Shown: piece by piece, positions 26,207-34,613 of the stretch | How the letters are laid out: the number at the start of each line of letters is the position of its first letter | How positions within the stretch are numbered: the stretch's first letter is position 1 | Assembly: GCF_001517085.1 (NCBI RefSeq) | Contig: NZ_LRAC01000133.1 | Span: 22,811-86,810 of the forward strand | Source of the DNA: Paenibacillus sp. DMB5 | GTDB taxonomy: Bacteria > Bacillota > Bacilli > Paenibacillales > Paenibacillaceae | Length of the DNA: 64,000 bases | Direction of reading: 5' to 3' | The notes under the pieces: model-generated | The model's input: only the letters and a program-made list of their open reading frames with translations | What the model was told of the DNA's origin: nothing | Databases searched by the model: none | Program-made: the position numbers and the translations under genes

Positions 26207-26875
26207 TTATTTCCGGGTGAAATATTGAACCAGCCTGTCGCCGGCCATCTGCAGCAGTTGAACCAGTATTACCATCAGCACTACAGAGATAATCATAACT
26301 TCTTTCTCATAACGGTAATAACCGTAACGGATAGCAAGGTCACCAAGACCTCCGCCGCCAATCATCCCCGACATTGCTGTATAAGAGACGAGAGTTACGA
26401 GCGTAATCGTTACTCCGGCCAGCAGACCTGGACGGGCTTCCGGCAAAAGCACACGCATGACAATCTGGCCTGTTGATGCCCCCATGCCCTGAGCTGCTTC
26501 AATCACCCCGCGGTCAACCTCCCGCAGCGATGTCTCCACCAGTCTGGCAAAAAACGGGGCTGCGCCGATAACCAGCGCCGGAATCGTTCCGAGTACACCA
26601 ATCGAAGTCCCCATAATTGTCTTGCTCAGCGGAATCAGGGCCACCATCAGAATCAGGAACGGGACGGAGCGCAGGATATTAACAACCAACGATAATACCG
26701 AGTAAACTACTCTGATAATACTGTTATTTGATCTTCCCCATAAATATAACACAATTCCGAGTGGTAAACCAAGAATAATTGTGAAAATTCCGGAATAAGC
26801 CAACATTTTTAGTGTAGCACCCGATGCCTCCACCATTTCCTGCCAGTTAATATCATTAAAATTGAGACCGCCCAT
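26207..26875 (-). CDS. metP: Methionine ABC transporter permease MetP (MetI)
   Basis: A 222-residue permease of the MetNPQ importer with five to six membrane helices. The conserved coupling loop EAAQGMGASTGQIVMRVLLPEA (EAA motif) contacts the ATPase. The MSGMIGGGGLGDLAIRYGYYRY segment near the end is typical of MetI. Its first codon touches the last of metN, so the genes are coupled. Part of a metN-metP-metQ operon read from the SAM-I riboswitch. Confidence 0.93.
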   Translation of the reverse strand: MGGLNFNDINWQEMVEASGATLKMLAYSGIFTIILGLPLGIVLYLWGRSNNSIIRVVYSVLSLVVNILRSVPFLILMVALIPLSKTIMGTSIGVLGTIPALVIGAAPFFARLVETSLREVDRGVIEAAQGMGASTGQIVMRVLLPEARPGLLAGVTITLVTLVSYTAMSGMIGGGGLGDLAIRYGYYRYEKEVMIISVVLMVILVQLLQMAGDRLVQYFTRK

Positions 26876-27891
26876 TACGAAATCACCTCCACATCGAGTC
26901 CTTGCGCTGCCAGTTCAGTAAGCGTGGCGTTAATAGCGCCGGTTTCTCCTTCAAACCGGACAATCAGCTGGCCGTACGGCACATCTTTGATCGTCGAGAT
27001 AGTCCCCTGGAGAATGGCAAAGCTGACGCCCGTACCGCGAACCACATCGGATAAGGTGGATTCGTATGTTTTTTGTCCCAGAAACGTAATCTTGACCGCT
27101 TGGGCATTGTCTCTGCTTCCCGCCTCCAGTGCTGCCCGCAACGGACCGTCCTGCTGGGTTTCACTGCGGATAAAGTCCTTGGTTACCTCATGCTTGGGCT
27201 TCAGGAATACCTCAGCCACTTCGCCCTGCTCTACAATCCCGCCGCCGTGAATAACGGCCACCCGGTCGCAGATGCTCTGAATGACATGCATTTCGTGGGT
27301 AATCAGCACAATGGTCAGATGGAACTTCCGGTTAATATCCAGCAGCAGCCGTAGGATTGAATCGGTTGTCTGCGGATCAAGCGCCGAGGTCGCTTCGTCA
27401 CAGAGCAGCACATCGGGGTCGCTGGCCAGCGCCCGGGCTACACCCACCCGCTGCTTCTGTCCGCCTGAGAGCTGGGCCGGGTATTTGTTCGCATGGTTCT
27501 CCAGGCCGACCAATACCAGCAGCTCTTTGACCTTCTGATCAATCCCTGCCTTCGCAGTTCCGGCCAGCCGCAGCGGGAAGGCAATATTATCATATACCGT
27601 GGCGGAGGACAGCAGATTGAAGTGCTGAAAGATCATTCCGATTTTGCGCCGCTTTTCCTGCAGCTGCCCCTTGCTGAGTGCAGTCAATTCGATACCGTCC
27701 ACCCAGACCTCGCCGGTAGTCGGGCGCTCCAGCAGGTTGATACAGCGGATCAGCGTGCTTTTTCCGGCGCCGGAGTGTCCGATTACACCGAAGATTTCGC
27801 CCTTCTTAATGGACAGATTCAAGCCCGAGAGCGCTGTAGCAGCCTTGCTGCCCTTTCCGTACACCTTAGTCAACTCTTTCAGCTCTATCAA
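26875..27891 (-). CDS. metN: Methionine ABC transporter ATP-binding protein MetN
   Basis: A 338-residue ATPase driving methionine uptake. Walker A GHSGAGKST, signature LSGGQKQRVGVARAL, Walker B LLCDEATSALD, and a C-terminal NIL (ACT-like) domain that binds methionine and gives feedback inhibition. I place the start at TTG (27891), giving LIELKELTKVYGKG after a GGGGGA site. The longer ATG frame would begin inside the riboswitch terminator. It is the first gene of the metNPQ operon. Confidence 0.92.
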   Translation of the reverse strand: MIELKELTKVYGKGSKAATALSGLNLSIKKGEIFGVIGHSGAGKSTLIRCINLLERPTTGEVWVDGIELTALSKGQLQEKRRKIGMIFQHFNLLSSATVYDNIAFPLRLAGTAKAGIDQKVKELLVLVGLENHANKYPAQLSGGQKQRVGVARALASDPDVLLCDEATSALDPQTTDSILRLLLDINRKFHLTIVLITHEMHVIQSICDRVAVIHGGGIVEQGEVAEVFLKPKHEVTKDFIRSETQQDGPLRAALEAGSRDNAQAVKITFLGQKTYESTLSDVVRGTGVSFAILQGTISTIKDVPYGQLIVRFEGETGAINATLTELAAQGLDVEVIS

Positions 27892-27925
27892 TTTCCGTCG
27901 TTCCCCCTTTATTCTGATGCCAAAA

Positions 27926-28127
27926 TCAAAAAAGCCTCTTTCGATCATTGCAGATCGTAAGAGGCCCTGTGCGTATATTTACAATGCCTTCTCATCTGCC
28001 AATGCCCAGAGCTTGCCGCATTGTAGGAATTAGCACCATGACATTTGCATGCAGCAAAGAATTAAATGCTGGACACAAATCGGTTGCCGGGCTTCATCGG
28101 GCCTATCCCTCCGCCGCTCTCGATAAG
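27926..28127 (-). promoter_or_regulatory. SAM-I riboswitch (S-box) with terminator
   Basis: Read on the minus strand from 28127: CTTATCGAGAG, GGCGGAGGGA, GGCCCGATGAAGCCCGGCAACC, then GGTGCTAATTCC and AGATGAG (near 27991). These are the conserved blocks of the SAM-I aptamer in order. A hairpin of GGCCTCTT and AAGAGGC with a run of T (27926-27966) is the expression-platform terminator. High SAM would stop transcription before metN. The region from 28128 to 28223 shows no other feature. Confidence 0.96.
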
Positions 28128-28223
28128 AAAAATATGAAACTAGTTGTCGCAGAATGTAAGAATATAATGCAAGCCTAAGTATAGTGAGTTTACGCTTTTT
28201 TGTCAAAGGTAGATTTTGCCCTA

Positions 28224-28970
28224 TTAACGCGACTCTGTCCCGGCGTTTTTTGAAGTCATAGCCTTGTTCTTATGCCACTGCTCATTGCTGTAGCGGAAGG
28301 CTGCGCATAAGGATTTGCAGACCATTTCCAGTCCCTGCTTCAAATCCTCCAGATGGCTGTCCAGATCCTCAAGTCTTATTTTGTCATGCAGCCCCTGGTG
28401 TCTCTGCCACAGGTCATCCTGCATTTCAGCGTTCATGTAATGAATCTCGGCGTTACGGCGCTTGCGCAGATTCTGCAGCGGCTCACGGTAAGAATCCTTG
28501 ATACGCTCCAGCTCCTCGGACAGCGGAACATGCTCCTTCAGCAGCTGAAACTGCCGAAGCACCGTGAAATAGGAGAAATGGGCTTTACTCTGGCTTGTGT
28601 TCAAATTGTACAGGCTGTTCAGCACTGTTCCCAGCTTGTCGAGCAGCGAGAAGACGCGGATAAAGCCGTTTTTGTAAAAATAGACGTAGCGCGCATAATC
28701 CCCCTGCTCCTGGGTGGACATATCATCCATGTATCCTGCAACCACGAGTTTACGGTAAAAGCCGGCTGCGAAGCAGCTTTGCTCCAGCTCATCCAGCGAT
28801 GAGATCAGACCGCGGGTCCAGATCTCCAGCTTGCGGAATTCATGGTCATGGTCTTCATGGGCGTTCATTTCCTTGCGCAGCATGGACGCTACCTCCGCCA
28901 TGTTGTCCATTGCTTCAGCCAGCACGCCGCTGTTGCGGCGCGGAGGCTCCCCCAGTAAGATCCGCAGCAT
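28224..28970 (-). CDS. HEPN-like helical protein (Cthe_2314-type)
   Basis: A 248-residue protein that appears all-helical. It contains RNAEIH at residues 172-177, the R-N-x3-H form of the HEPN ribonuclease motif, in the context LQNLRKRRNAEIHYMNAE. HEPN proteins with this motif are often RNases in toxin-antitoxin or defence systems, and some are structural. A family called Cthe_2314 HEPN in Firmicutes fits the length and aromatic-rich central part. No antitoxin-like partner gene is adjacent; it is a lone gene between the SAM riboswitch and a UbiD-like gene. The RNase activity is inference from the motif only. Confidence 0.55.
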   Translation of the reverse strand: MLRILLGEPPRRNSGVLAEAMDNMAEVASMLRKEMNAHEDHDHEFRKLEIWTRGLISSLDELEQSCFAAGFYRKLVVAGYMDDMSTQEQGDYARYVYFYKNGFIRVFSLLDKLGTVLNSLYNLNTSQSKAHFSYFTVLRQFQLLKEHVPLSEELERIKDSYREPLQNLRKRRNAEIHYMNAEMQDDLWQRHQGLHDKIRLEDLDSHLEDLKQGLEMVCKSLCAAFRYSNEQWHKNKAMTSKNAGTESR

Positions 28971-29031
28971 GACTTGTCCCCCTTAACATAAAGAAGATGT
29001 ATAATTCCAGTCTTGAATGAAACCATGAACT

Positions 29032-30756
29032 TTACTGCTGAAAATAATGCCTCCAATTCCGGTCGACCAGATCCAGTGTACTGCTGCAGGGTGTCTGCTC
29101 CTGTTCGTATCCCGGCTTCATGCGTGCATCGATTACGATAGGGAGCTTGTAACCGAGCTGATGCTGCCTGATTTCAGATTCGGCATAGATATCTTCGGCG
29201 GGATTAAACCGGGTAAATACCGTCCACAAAAAGGAGCTTTGGGTTCGTACTGCATCTGCGGCATGATCTGTAAGAATAACCAGCGGCCAGGCTGACTGCT
29301 GCCCGCGGAGCTGGGCGACCAGCCGGACGGGCAGCTCAGGGTCTTCTTCATAGGATGCACCGGAAACGGCTAAGCATCCCCCGCAATAAGGAATGACCTC
29401 GTTAATTCCTGGCAATACGCCCTCTGAATAGGTACGCGGCAGCTCCCTTACGGCACGTCCAACACCCAGCAGCACAGCCTGGCTGTCAGGACCCTGCCTG
29501 CCTTCAGTATGCTCTTCCCCAAGCCGCGCCCCGCTGCCAAATACATACAGGTCGGTCGCCGGATTGAAGCGCTCCAGGACATTTTCCAGAATAGCGGGCA
29601 AATCGGAAAAAGCAGCCGGCTCGCTTGTAAGCAGCAATAGTCTGCTGCCTGAGAGCTGGCGATCCCCTAATATGCGGAAGGCAGTACTCAGCGCCTCATG
29701 CGGGGAGCTGTCCTGTACGACCGCTGCGGCCAGTCCATTCGGGCCCGATTCGGAATAAGTCCAGAAGGCATTCACTGAAGGTATCGCAAGATGATGTACA
29801 GGAGAGAGGAGCTGCTGAAGATAATCGACCAGGTAGAAATTTTCTTCCTGCGGAGTAACGGCAATGGTCGCCGGATAGACGGCATCTTTGCGGTGCCAGA
29901 TCCGCTGTACATGCATAACCGGTGCCTGCTGTGGTGCGGACCTTGGCGGCACAAGCCCACGCAGCGCAAATTCCGCTTCGGCCGGAATGGAGTGACCGCC
30001 CAGCGGGTCCTTAACCATCGGCAGCCGGCTGCCGAGTATCAGCGAAGCCAGCACCAGATCCGGCAGCCAGGCTGTGCGGGAGGCGCTGGCTGCCGCTATC
30101 AGTGCAGGCGGGCCCCCGATAAAGACAGAGACCGGCAGCGCCTCTCCCCGGGCCTCAGCCTCCTGATGGTACAGCCCTGCCCCCTGGTGTCTATTCCAGT
30201 CTATCTCGGCTGTACTCTGGTCGATTAAGCGGAGCCGGTGCATTCCGAGGCTGTGCTTCTGCGGAGCGGTCTGGCTTTCGGTATAGACAAGCGGAAGTGT
30301 GATATAAGGTCCGCCTGCTTCCTGCCAGCTTGTAACATGCGGCAGCTCACTTAGCGGATCACTGGTCCGGCAGACTCCAAGAACGGGGGCTTCACCCTGC
30401 GGTACATTCCTTATGCCTGTTTTCAACAGATTGACAACCAGCTTCTTCTCCTTCCACATGTTGGGAAGCGAAGGCGGAAGCAGGGTCTCGGCTGCCCCGG
30501 CTACCGCTTTCAGCAGCTGCTCCGGTCTCTGGCCAAAAGCCCTGTCCACGCGCCGGGCCGTTCCGAACAGGTTGGTCGCAACAGGGAACGGGGTTCCTGT
30601 AACATTGGTGAACAGCAATGCCGGCCCTTCCTCCCGGACCACACGCCGGTGAATCTCCGGCAGCTCCAGATAAGGATCCACCGGAGCATCTATTACGGCA
30701 AGCTCTTTATCCTTGCGCAGCTGCTCGATCCACTGGCGTATATTTCCGTATCCCAC
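29032..30756 (-). CDS. UbiD family decarboxylase-like protein, divergent
   Basis: A 574-residue protein of the UbiD family (prenylated-FMN-dependent decarboxylases). Recognisable parts: IRQWIEQLRKDKELAVIDAPVDP, the GMHRLRL segment holding the conserved Arg, a HQGAG segment, and MHVQRIWHRKDAVYPATI. However, the Asn normally five residues before that Arg is Ser. The usual A-E-x3-E-G motif reads AEFALRG, with Arg for the second Glu. The GPFGDHTGYY-like loop is also missing. Catalytic and metal sites are therefore altered, and it may not decarboxylate as classical UbiD does. A link to menaquinone is possible because mqnE is in the window, but is inference. Confidence 0.7.
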   Translation of the reverse strand: MGYGNIRQWIEQLRKDKELAVIDAPVDPYLELPEIHRRVVREEGPALLFTNVTGTPFPVATNLFGTARRVDRAFGQRPEQLLKAVAGAAETLLPPSLPNMWKEKKLVVNLLKTGIRNVPQGEAPVLGVCRTSDPLSELPHVTSWQEAGGPYITLPLVYTESQTAPQKHSLGMHRLRLIDQSTAEIDWNRHQGAGLYHQEAEARGEALPVSVFIGGPPALIAAASASRTAWLPDLVLASLILGSRLPMVKDPLGGHSIPAEAEFALRGLVPPRSAPQQAPVMHVQRIWHRKDAVYPATIAVTPQEENFYLVDYLQQLLSPVHHLAIPSVNAFWTYSESGPNGLAAAVVQDSSPHEALSTAFRILGDRQLSGSRLLLLTSEPAAFSDLPAILENVLERFNPATDLYVFGSGARLGEEHTEGRQGPDSQAVLLGVGRAVRELPRTYSEGVLPGINEVIPYCGGCLAVSGASYEEDPELPVRLVAQLRGQQSAWPLVILTDHAADAVRTQSSFLWTVFTRFNPAEDIYAESEIRQHQLGYKLPIVIDARMKPGYEQEQTPCSSTLDLVDRNWRHYFQQ

Positions 30757-30783
30757 TATCTTGTACCTCCTAACACAAACAGA

Positions 30784-31710
30784 TTACTTGTTATTCATGC
30801 TTAGCTGCCATACGCGTACACTCATGTAGCTCAGGATTCCAAATAATCCGGCAATCAGCACGATATGGGAAAGCGCGGCAAATATGTACAATTTATCGTT
30901 ATAGAGCGTGTGGACCACAGCCGCACCGCTGAAGACCTGCAGCAGGCAAAGCGTAACCGCGGCTATACCCAGCATCCGCAGCTCCGGAAGCCTGGTATAT
31001 CTCCAGAACGCCAGATGCCCCAATACAGCTGTCAAAATAAACAATAGTGCTGCTGCAACCCTGTGCATAAACACAATGCCCACTCCGCCGCTGAGCTCAG
31101 GAATCCATTCGCCGTTGCAGAGCGGCCAGCCGGAGCAGCCCCCCTGTGAATCTGTATGGCTGACATAGGCTCCGATATAAACGACGATATAAGAATATAA
31201 CGCTGTAATCCAGGTTAAGTTGCGGAACCCCCGGCTCACTGATGCTCCGGTAGCATCCTGCAGACCGGCGGAATCATGCCACCGTTTCGTCCCGAGAGCC
31301 AGCATCAGCGAGCTTGCAAAAGCAATCAGCGAGAAACCCATATGCAGCGCCATTACTGCCGCAGACTGTGACCGGACGACCGCAAGCGCTCCCATTCCTC
31401 CCTGCACAATTACAAACAGAAGGGTTAACAGGGCATAGGCAAGCAGATCCTTCCGCTGACGCGCATAACGCCAGAACGCAAACATCGAGGCAAGTGACAG
31501 CAGGCCGGCAAAGCCGCTGAACAATCGGTGGGTATATTCAATCAGGGAGCCGAGCGTATAAGCCGGAATCAGCTTGCCATGGCACAGCGGCCATTCGTTC
31601 CCGCATTCCAGCCCTGAGCCTGTTTTGGTTACTACAGCGCCTCCAAACAAGGCGAGAAACATTACGAGGCAGGTTATGTAGCTGAGCCATTTCAAATGAA
31701 CTGTTTTCAT
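30784..31710 (-). CDS. ctaA: Heme A synthase CtaA
   Basis: A 308-residue membrane enzyme that oxidises the heme O methyl to formyl for cytochrome aa3 oxidases. Eight hydrophobic segments in two similar halves. Conserved heme-ligand histidines lie in EYTHRLFSGF, LHMGFSLIAF, FMHRVAAALLF and ALSHIVLI. Paired cysteines in each half (ECGNEWPLCHG and GCSGWPLCNGEW) are typical of Bacillales CtaA. GGGTGATCTG precedes the start. Its substrate is made by CtaB, encoded at 42025, which is unlinked to it here although in B. subtilis the two are neighbours. Confidence 0.95.
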   Translation of the reverse strand: MKTVHLKWLSYITCLVMFLALFGGAVVTKTGSGLECGNEWPLCHGKLIPAYTLGSLIEYTHRLFSGFAGLLSLASMFAFWRYARQRKDLLAYALLTLLFVIVQGGMGALAVVRSQSAAVMALHMGFSLIAFASSLMLALGTKRWHDSAGLQDATGASVSRGFRNLTWITALYSYIVVYIGAYVSHTDSQGGCSGWPLCNGEWIPELSGGVGIVFMHRVAAALLFILTAVLGHLAFWRYTRLPELRMLGIAAVTLCLLQVFSGAAVVHTLYNDKLYIFAALSHIVLIAGLFGILSYMSVRVWQLSMNNK

Positions 31711-31786
31711 CAGATCACCCGCATGTATAGGAATAAAAGGAAGGATATTTATGATTACAGCTTGCCTTTTTTATTATCTTTTAAAA

Positions 31787-31827
31787 AAAGCACCGCTTCT
31801 GCTCTGGCTGGGCGGAGGCGGTGCTTT
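31787..31827 (-). terminator. Terminator of the thioredoxin-like gene
   Basis: AAAGCACCGC and GCGGTGCTTT pair; on the minus strand the hairpin is followed by TTTTTTTAAAAG. Confidence 0.75.
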
Positions 31828-31845
31828 GGTCAGTTGACTGTTACT

Positions 31846-32190
31846 TTACTTGTGAATACTCAGATATACCTCAAGCGCCCGGTTCAGGAAATTCTCAATC
31901 TCCTCACGGGATTTGCGCAGCTTGTTGACGAAGCGTACAAGCTCCCGGCCGTCACTGTAAGCGACAAAGCTGGGGATGCCCAGAATGTTCTGTTCCTGGC
32001 TGACCTCGCCCACAGCATCAACATCGACTTCAACCAGTGTCAGGCGATCCGCATATTTGGTCTCAACCTCAGGCATAAACGGATCAATAAATTTACAGTC
32101 AGAGCACCAGTCTGCCTTAAATACGGCAACCGTTAAACGCGGCGATTGGATCGCAACCTGAAACTCCGCAGCGGAAGAAATTTTATCCAT
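31846..32190 (-). CDS. Thioredoxin-like protein (WCSDC active site)
   Basis: A 114-residue protein of the thioredoxin fold with the redox motif WCSDCK near residue 29 and the cis-Pro segment LGIPSFVAYSDG. The CSDC site differs from the CGPC of TrxA (8865), suggesting a different redox potential or partner. I start it at the Met at 32190, since the upstream residues do not fit the fold, but the ribosome site is weak. Cytosolic; no signal peptide. Confidence 0.75.
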   Translation of the reverse strand: MDKISSAAEFQVAIQSPRLTVAVFKADWCSDCKFIDPFMPEVETKYADRLTLVEVDVDAVGEVSQEQNILGIPSFVAYSDGRELVRFVNKLRKSREEIENFLNRALEVYLSIHK

Positions 32191-32301
32191 GTAAGGGTCA
32201 ATCCTTTCCAGGTTAAACTGTATCTTACTCTTCTCTAAGTGAAGCAAATTGTGCACAGGAAGTCAATCAAAAAGGAACAAAATAAGACAAAAATCACAGC
32301 A

Positions 32302-33927
32302 TTATTCGCTTGCACGCACCCTGGCAGGCTGCAGTCTCATTAGCGGGTTCAATACCTTCTGGAGAACGCGCGGATAACCGGCAATCTCCTGACGGCCAAG
32401 CACGCCCAGTACAATCAGCAGCACTAGGTAGATGATGACAACTGCCGCTCCCACGACCAGACAGGTAATTAGATAAGCAACCCGGTCCGGCATCAGACGG
32501 GTCAGCATAATTCCCGCTTCGTTCAGGCCATAGCCGATTCCGCCGGAAGCCAGCACGGCAACCGCGAAGCCGCCCCAGCGTTTGCCCATAATAGTAAAGG
32601 ATACGATATTCTTAAGCATACGCAGATTAAGCAGCGTAATGACAATAAAGCAGAGTGCTGTTGCCCCGATAATTCCGTAAATGCCAAACACCTTGCTTAG
32701 CAGGAAGCTTGCCGCCAGCTTAACCAGAATCCCGGCCAGCACATAATACATCGAAATCCGTGATTTTCCCATCCCCAGCAGGATGGAGTTCGTCGTCATC
32801 ATGGTAATCTGGAAAATTGTCCCGATTGTCAGCATGGCGACGATGCCGCTGCCGTCCAGAGTGGTGAACAGCAGGCCGTTAATCGAATAGGCAGCGACCA
32901 CCAGCGAAACTACAATAGGTGTCCCGGTCAAAATGGAAATCCGCATAGCCAATGTGACCTGGCGTTGCAGATGCTGCTCATCCCTGCGGGCATAAGCGGC
33001 TGAAATAATCGGAATCAGTGAAGTGCTCAGCGCGATTGCAAGCACTGGAGGAATGCCGGCAACACTGATCGCCCGGCTGCCATAAATCGCAAGGGCACCT
33101 GTAGCTTCATCTATTCCGATCTGACCGCTGAGCAGCGGTACAATGAGTGATGAATCGATAAAGTTCACGACCGGCACAGTTACAGAAGACAGTACAATCG
33201 GGATGGATAATTTAAAAATATCTTTATAAATACCGAGCAACGGAAGTCTGGCGGAACTTGAATCATACAATGCTGCCTTATCTTCCGTGCGGCGCATTTT
33301 CATTGCATAATACAGCATAATTCCGAATGCTCCGACACTGCCGAACACGCTGCCGAACGAAGCCCCTGCCGCCATCCATGTATTGTCATAGCCCTGCTTC
33401 AGCAGAATATAGGCCAGCAGGATCGCAGTAGATACCCGGGCAATCTGCTCAACAATCTGGGAAATCCCGCCGGCCATCATATTGTTCCGTCCCTGGAAAT
33501 AGCCGCGCATTATGGCGATGGTGGGGAACAACAGCAGCGCTGGAGCGATAGCCCGTATCGCGAGGGTGCTCTCGGGGACCTTCGCATATTCTGCATAATA
33601 AGGAGCTGCTATGTACAGGGCTACACTCATCAGCACACCTACGACTGCAGAGAAAATCAAAGCTGCCCGGTACACCTGCTGCGCCTCATGCGGCCGGTGG
33701 AGGGCATAGCGTTCGGATACCATTTTGCTGAGCGTGCTTGGAATCCCAGCGGTGGCCAGCGGAAGCAGCAGCAGATATACCTGGTTGGCCTGTGTGAATG
33801 CAGCTTCACCTGTAACATTCAATAAATGCTCCAGCGGCACCCGCTGGGCAAGCCCGAGAACTCGGGCTATAAGCGCGGCTGCCGCCAGAATAAGCGTGCC
33901 TTTGACAAAAGACTCTTTCTTCGACAA
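32302..33927 (-). CDS. MurJ/SpoVB-family flippase (putative polysaccharide biosynthesis protein)
   Basis: A 541-residue MOP-superfamily transporter with about 14 membrane helices. The N-terminus SFVKGTLILAAAALIARVLG and RGYFQGRNNM segment match the YtgP (MurJ) and SpoVB group. These flip lipid II or related lipid-linked sugars for peptidoglycan synthesis, in vegetative cells or for spore cortex. Which of the two roles cannot be told from sequence; the penicillin-binding protein nearby (35422) fits either. RBS is poorly defined. The 21 bases before the next gene suggest cotranscription with the DUF456 gene. Confidence 0.82.
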   Translation of the reverse strand: MSKKESFVKGTLILAAAALIARVLGLAQRVPLEHLLNVTGEAAFTQANQVYLLLLPLATAGIPSTLSKMVSERYALHRPHEAQQVYRAALIFSAVVGVLMSVALYIAAPYYAEYAKVPESTLAIRAIAPALLLFPTIAIMRGYFQGRNNMMAGGISQIVEQIARVSTAILLAYILLKQGYDNTWMAAGASFGSVFGSVGAFGIMLYYAMKMRRTEDKAALYDSSSARLPLLGIYKDIFKLSIPIVLSSVTVPVVNFIDSSLIVPLLSGQIGIDEATGALAIYGSRAISVAGIPPVLAIALSTSLIPIISAAYARRDEQHLQRQVTLAMRISILTGTPIVVSLVVAAYSINGLLFTTLDGSGIVAMLTIGTIFQITMMTTNSILLGMGKSRISMYYVLAGILVKLAASFLLSKVFGIYGIIGATALCFIVITLLNLRMLKNIVSFTIMGKRWGGFAVAVLASGGIGYGLNEAGIMLTRLMPDRVAYLITCLVVGAAVVIIYLVLLIVLGVLGRQEIAGYPRVLQKVLNPLMRLQPARVRASE

Positions 33928-33948
33928 ACTGTTTCGCCTTCTTCGCTG

Positions 33949-34434
33949 TTAATTTACGCTGATCCAGATAAAGAAAAGGACCACCATCATAATTTGCAGA
34001 ATTACTTTGACTACGGTACTGCTGAACAAGCCGAGCAGAGAGCCGAAGCTGACCTTAACCGCTTTACCCGGCTGGGAGCCGGCGATCAGCTCTCCGATGA
34101 ATGCACCGATAAAAGGGCCGAGAATTAGGCCGAAAGCCGGAATGACAAACGGCCCAATAATGATGCCAATAGTACTGCCGATAACGGAAGCACGCGAGCC
34201 CCCAAACTTTTTGACGCCCCATGCCCCGACTACATAGTCGGCTACGAACAGCACAACCACTATAAGTGTCTGGATAATCCAGAACCATACCCCGAACGAT
34301 CCGAACGAAAAGAACCAGCCGTATACAAAAAAGGCCAGGTAAATCGCCAGCGCACCGGGCAGGATGGGATATACCGCCCCCGCCAGCCCTACCGCAAACA
34401 AAGCAATGATCAGAATCCAACCCAGGATTGCCAT
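33949..34434 (-). CDS. DUF456 family membrane protein
   Basis: A 161-residue protein with three to four hydrophobic segments and the glycine-zipper-like stretch GSTIGIIIGPFVIPAFGLILGP that marks DUF456 proteins. Function unknown. The start at 34434 follows GGAGGCTAAAGGA; the longer frame begins inside the repeat array. Its leader is array 2 of the tandem leader repeats, whose last hairpin arm directly abuts the GGAGG. Probably first gene of an operon with the flippase at 32302. Confidence 0.75.
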   Translation of the reverse strand: MAILGWILIIALFAVGLAGAVYPILPGALAIYLAFFVYGWFFSFGSFGVWFWIIQTLIVVVLFVADYVVGAWGVKKFGGSRASVIGSTIGIIIGPFVIPAFGLILGPFIGAFIGELIAGSQPGKAVKVSFGSLLGLFSSTVVKVILQIMMVVLFFIWISVN

Positions 34435-34447
34435 TCCTTTAGCCTCC

Positions 34448-34585
34448 AGTTTTGTTAGCATATACTTCTGTGAAACATACTTCGCAAAACAGCCTCGGAA
34501 GCATACGCTTTGTTTGATAGCATCCGCTTCTCCGAATTCCTTCGCAAACTTCCTTCGAAGCGTACTCTTCGTTTTGATAGCATAG
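34448..34585 (+). repeat. Tandem leader repeat array 2, abutting the DUF456 ribosome-binding site
   Basis: About 2.2 diverged units of some 60-62 bp, starting at 34448, near 34510 and 34571. On the sense strand of the downstream gene (minus) the units carry GTTTTG..CAAAAC and GTTTG..CAAAC arms. These differ from array 1 but remain complementary. GCATACGCTT-type words recur (34501) and match arrays 1 and 3. The array begins immediately before the GGAGG of the DUF456 gene. Confidence 0.75.
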
Positions 34586-34613
34586 TAGCCAAATTCAAGT
34601 GTACCTTCTGCAG

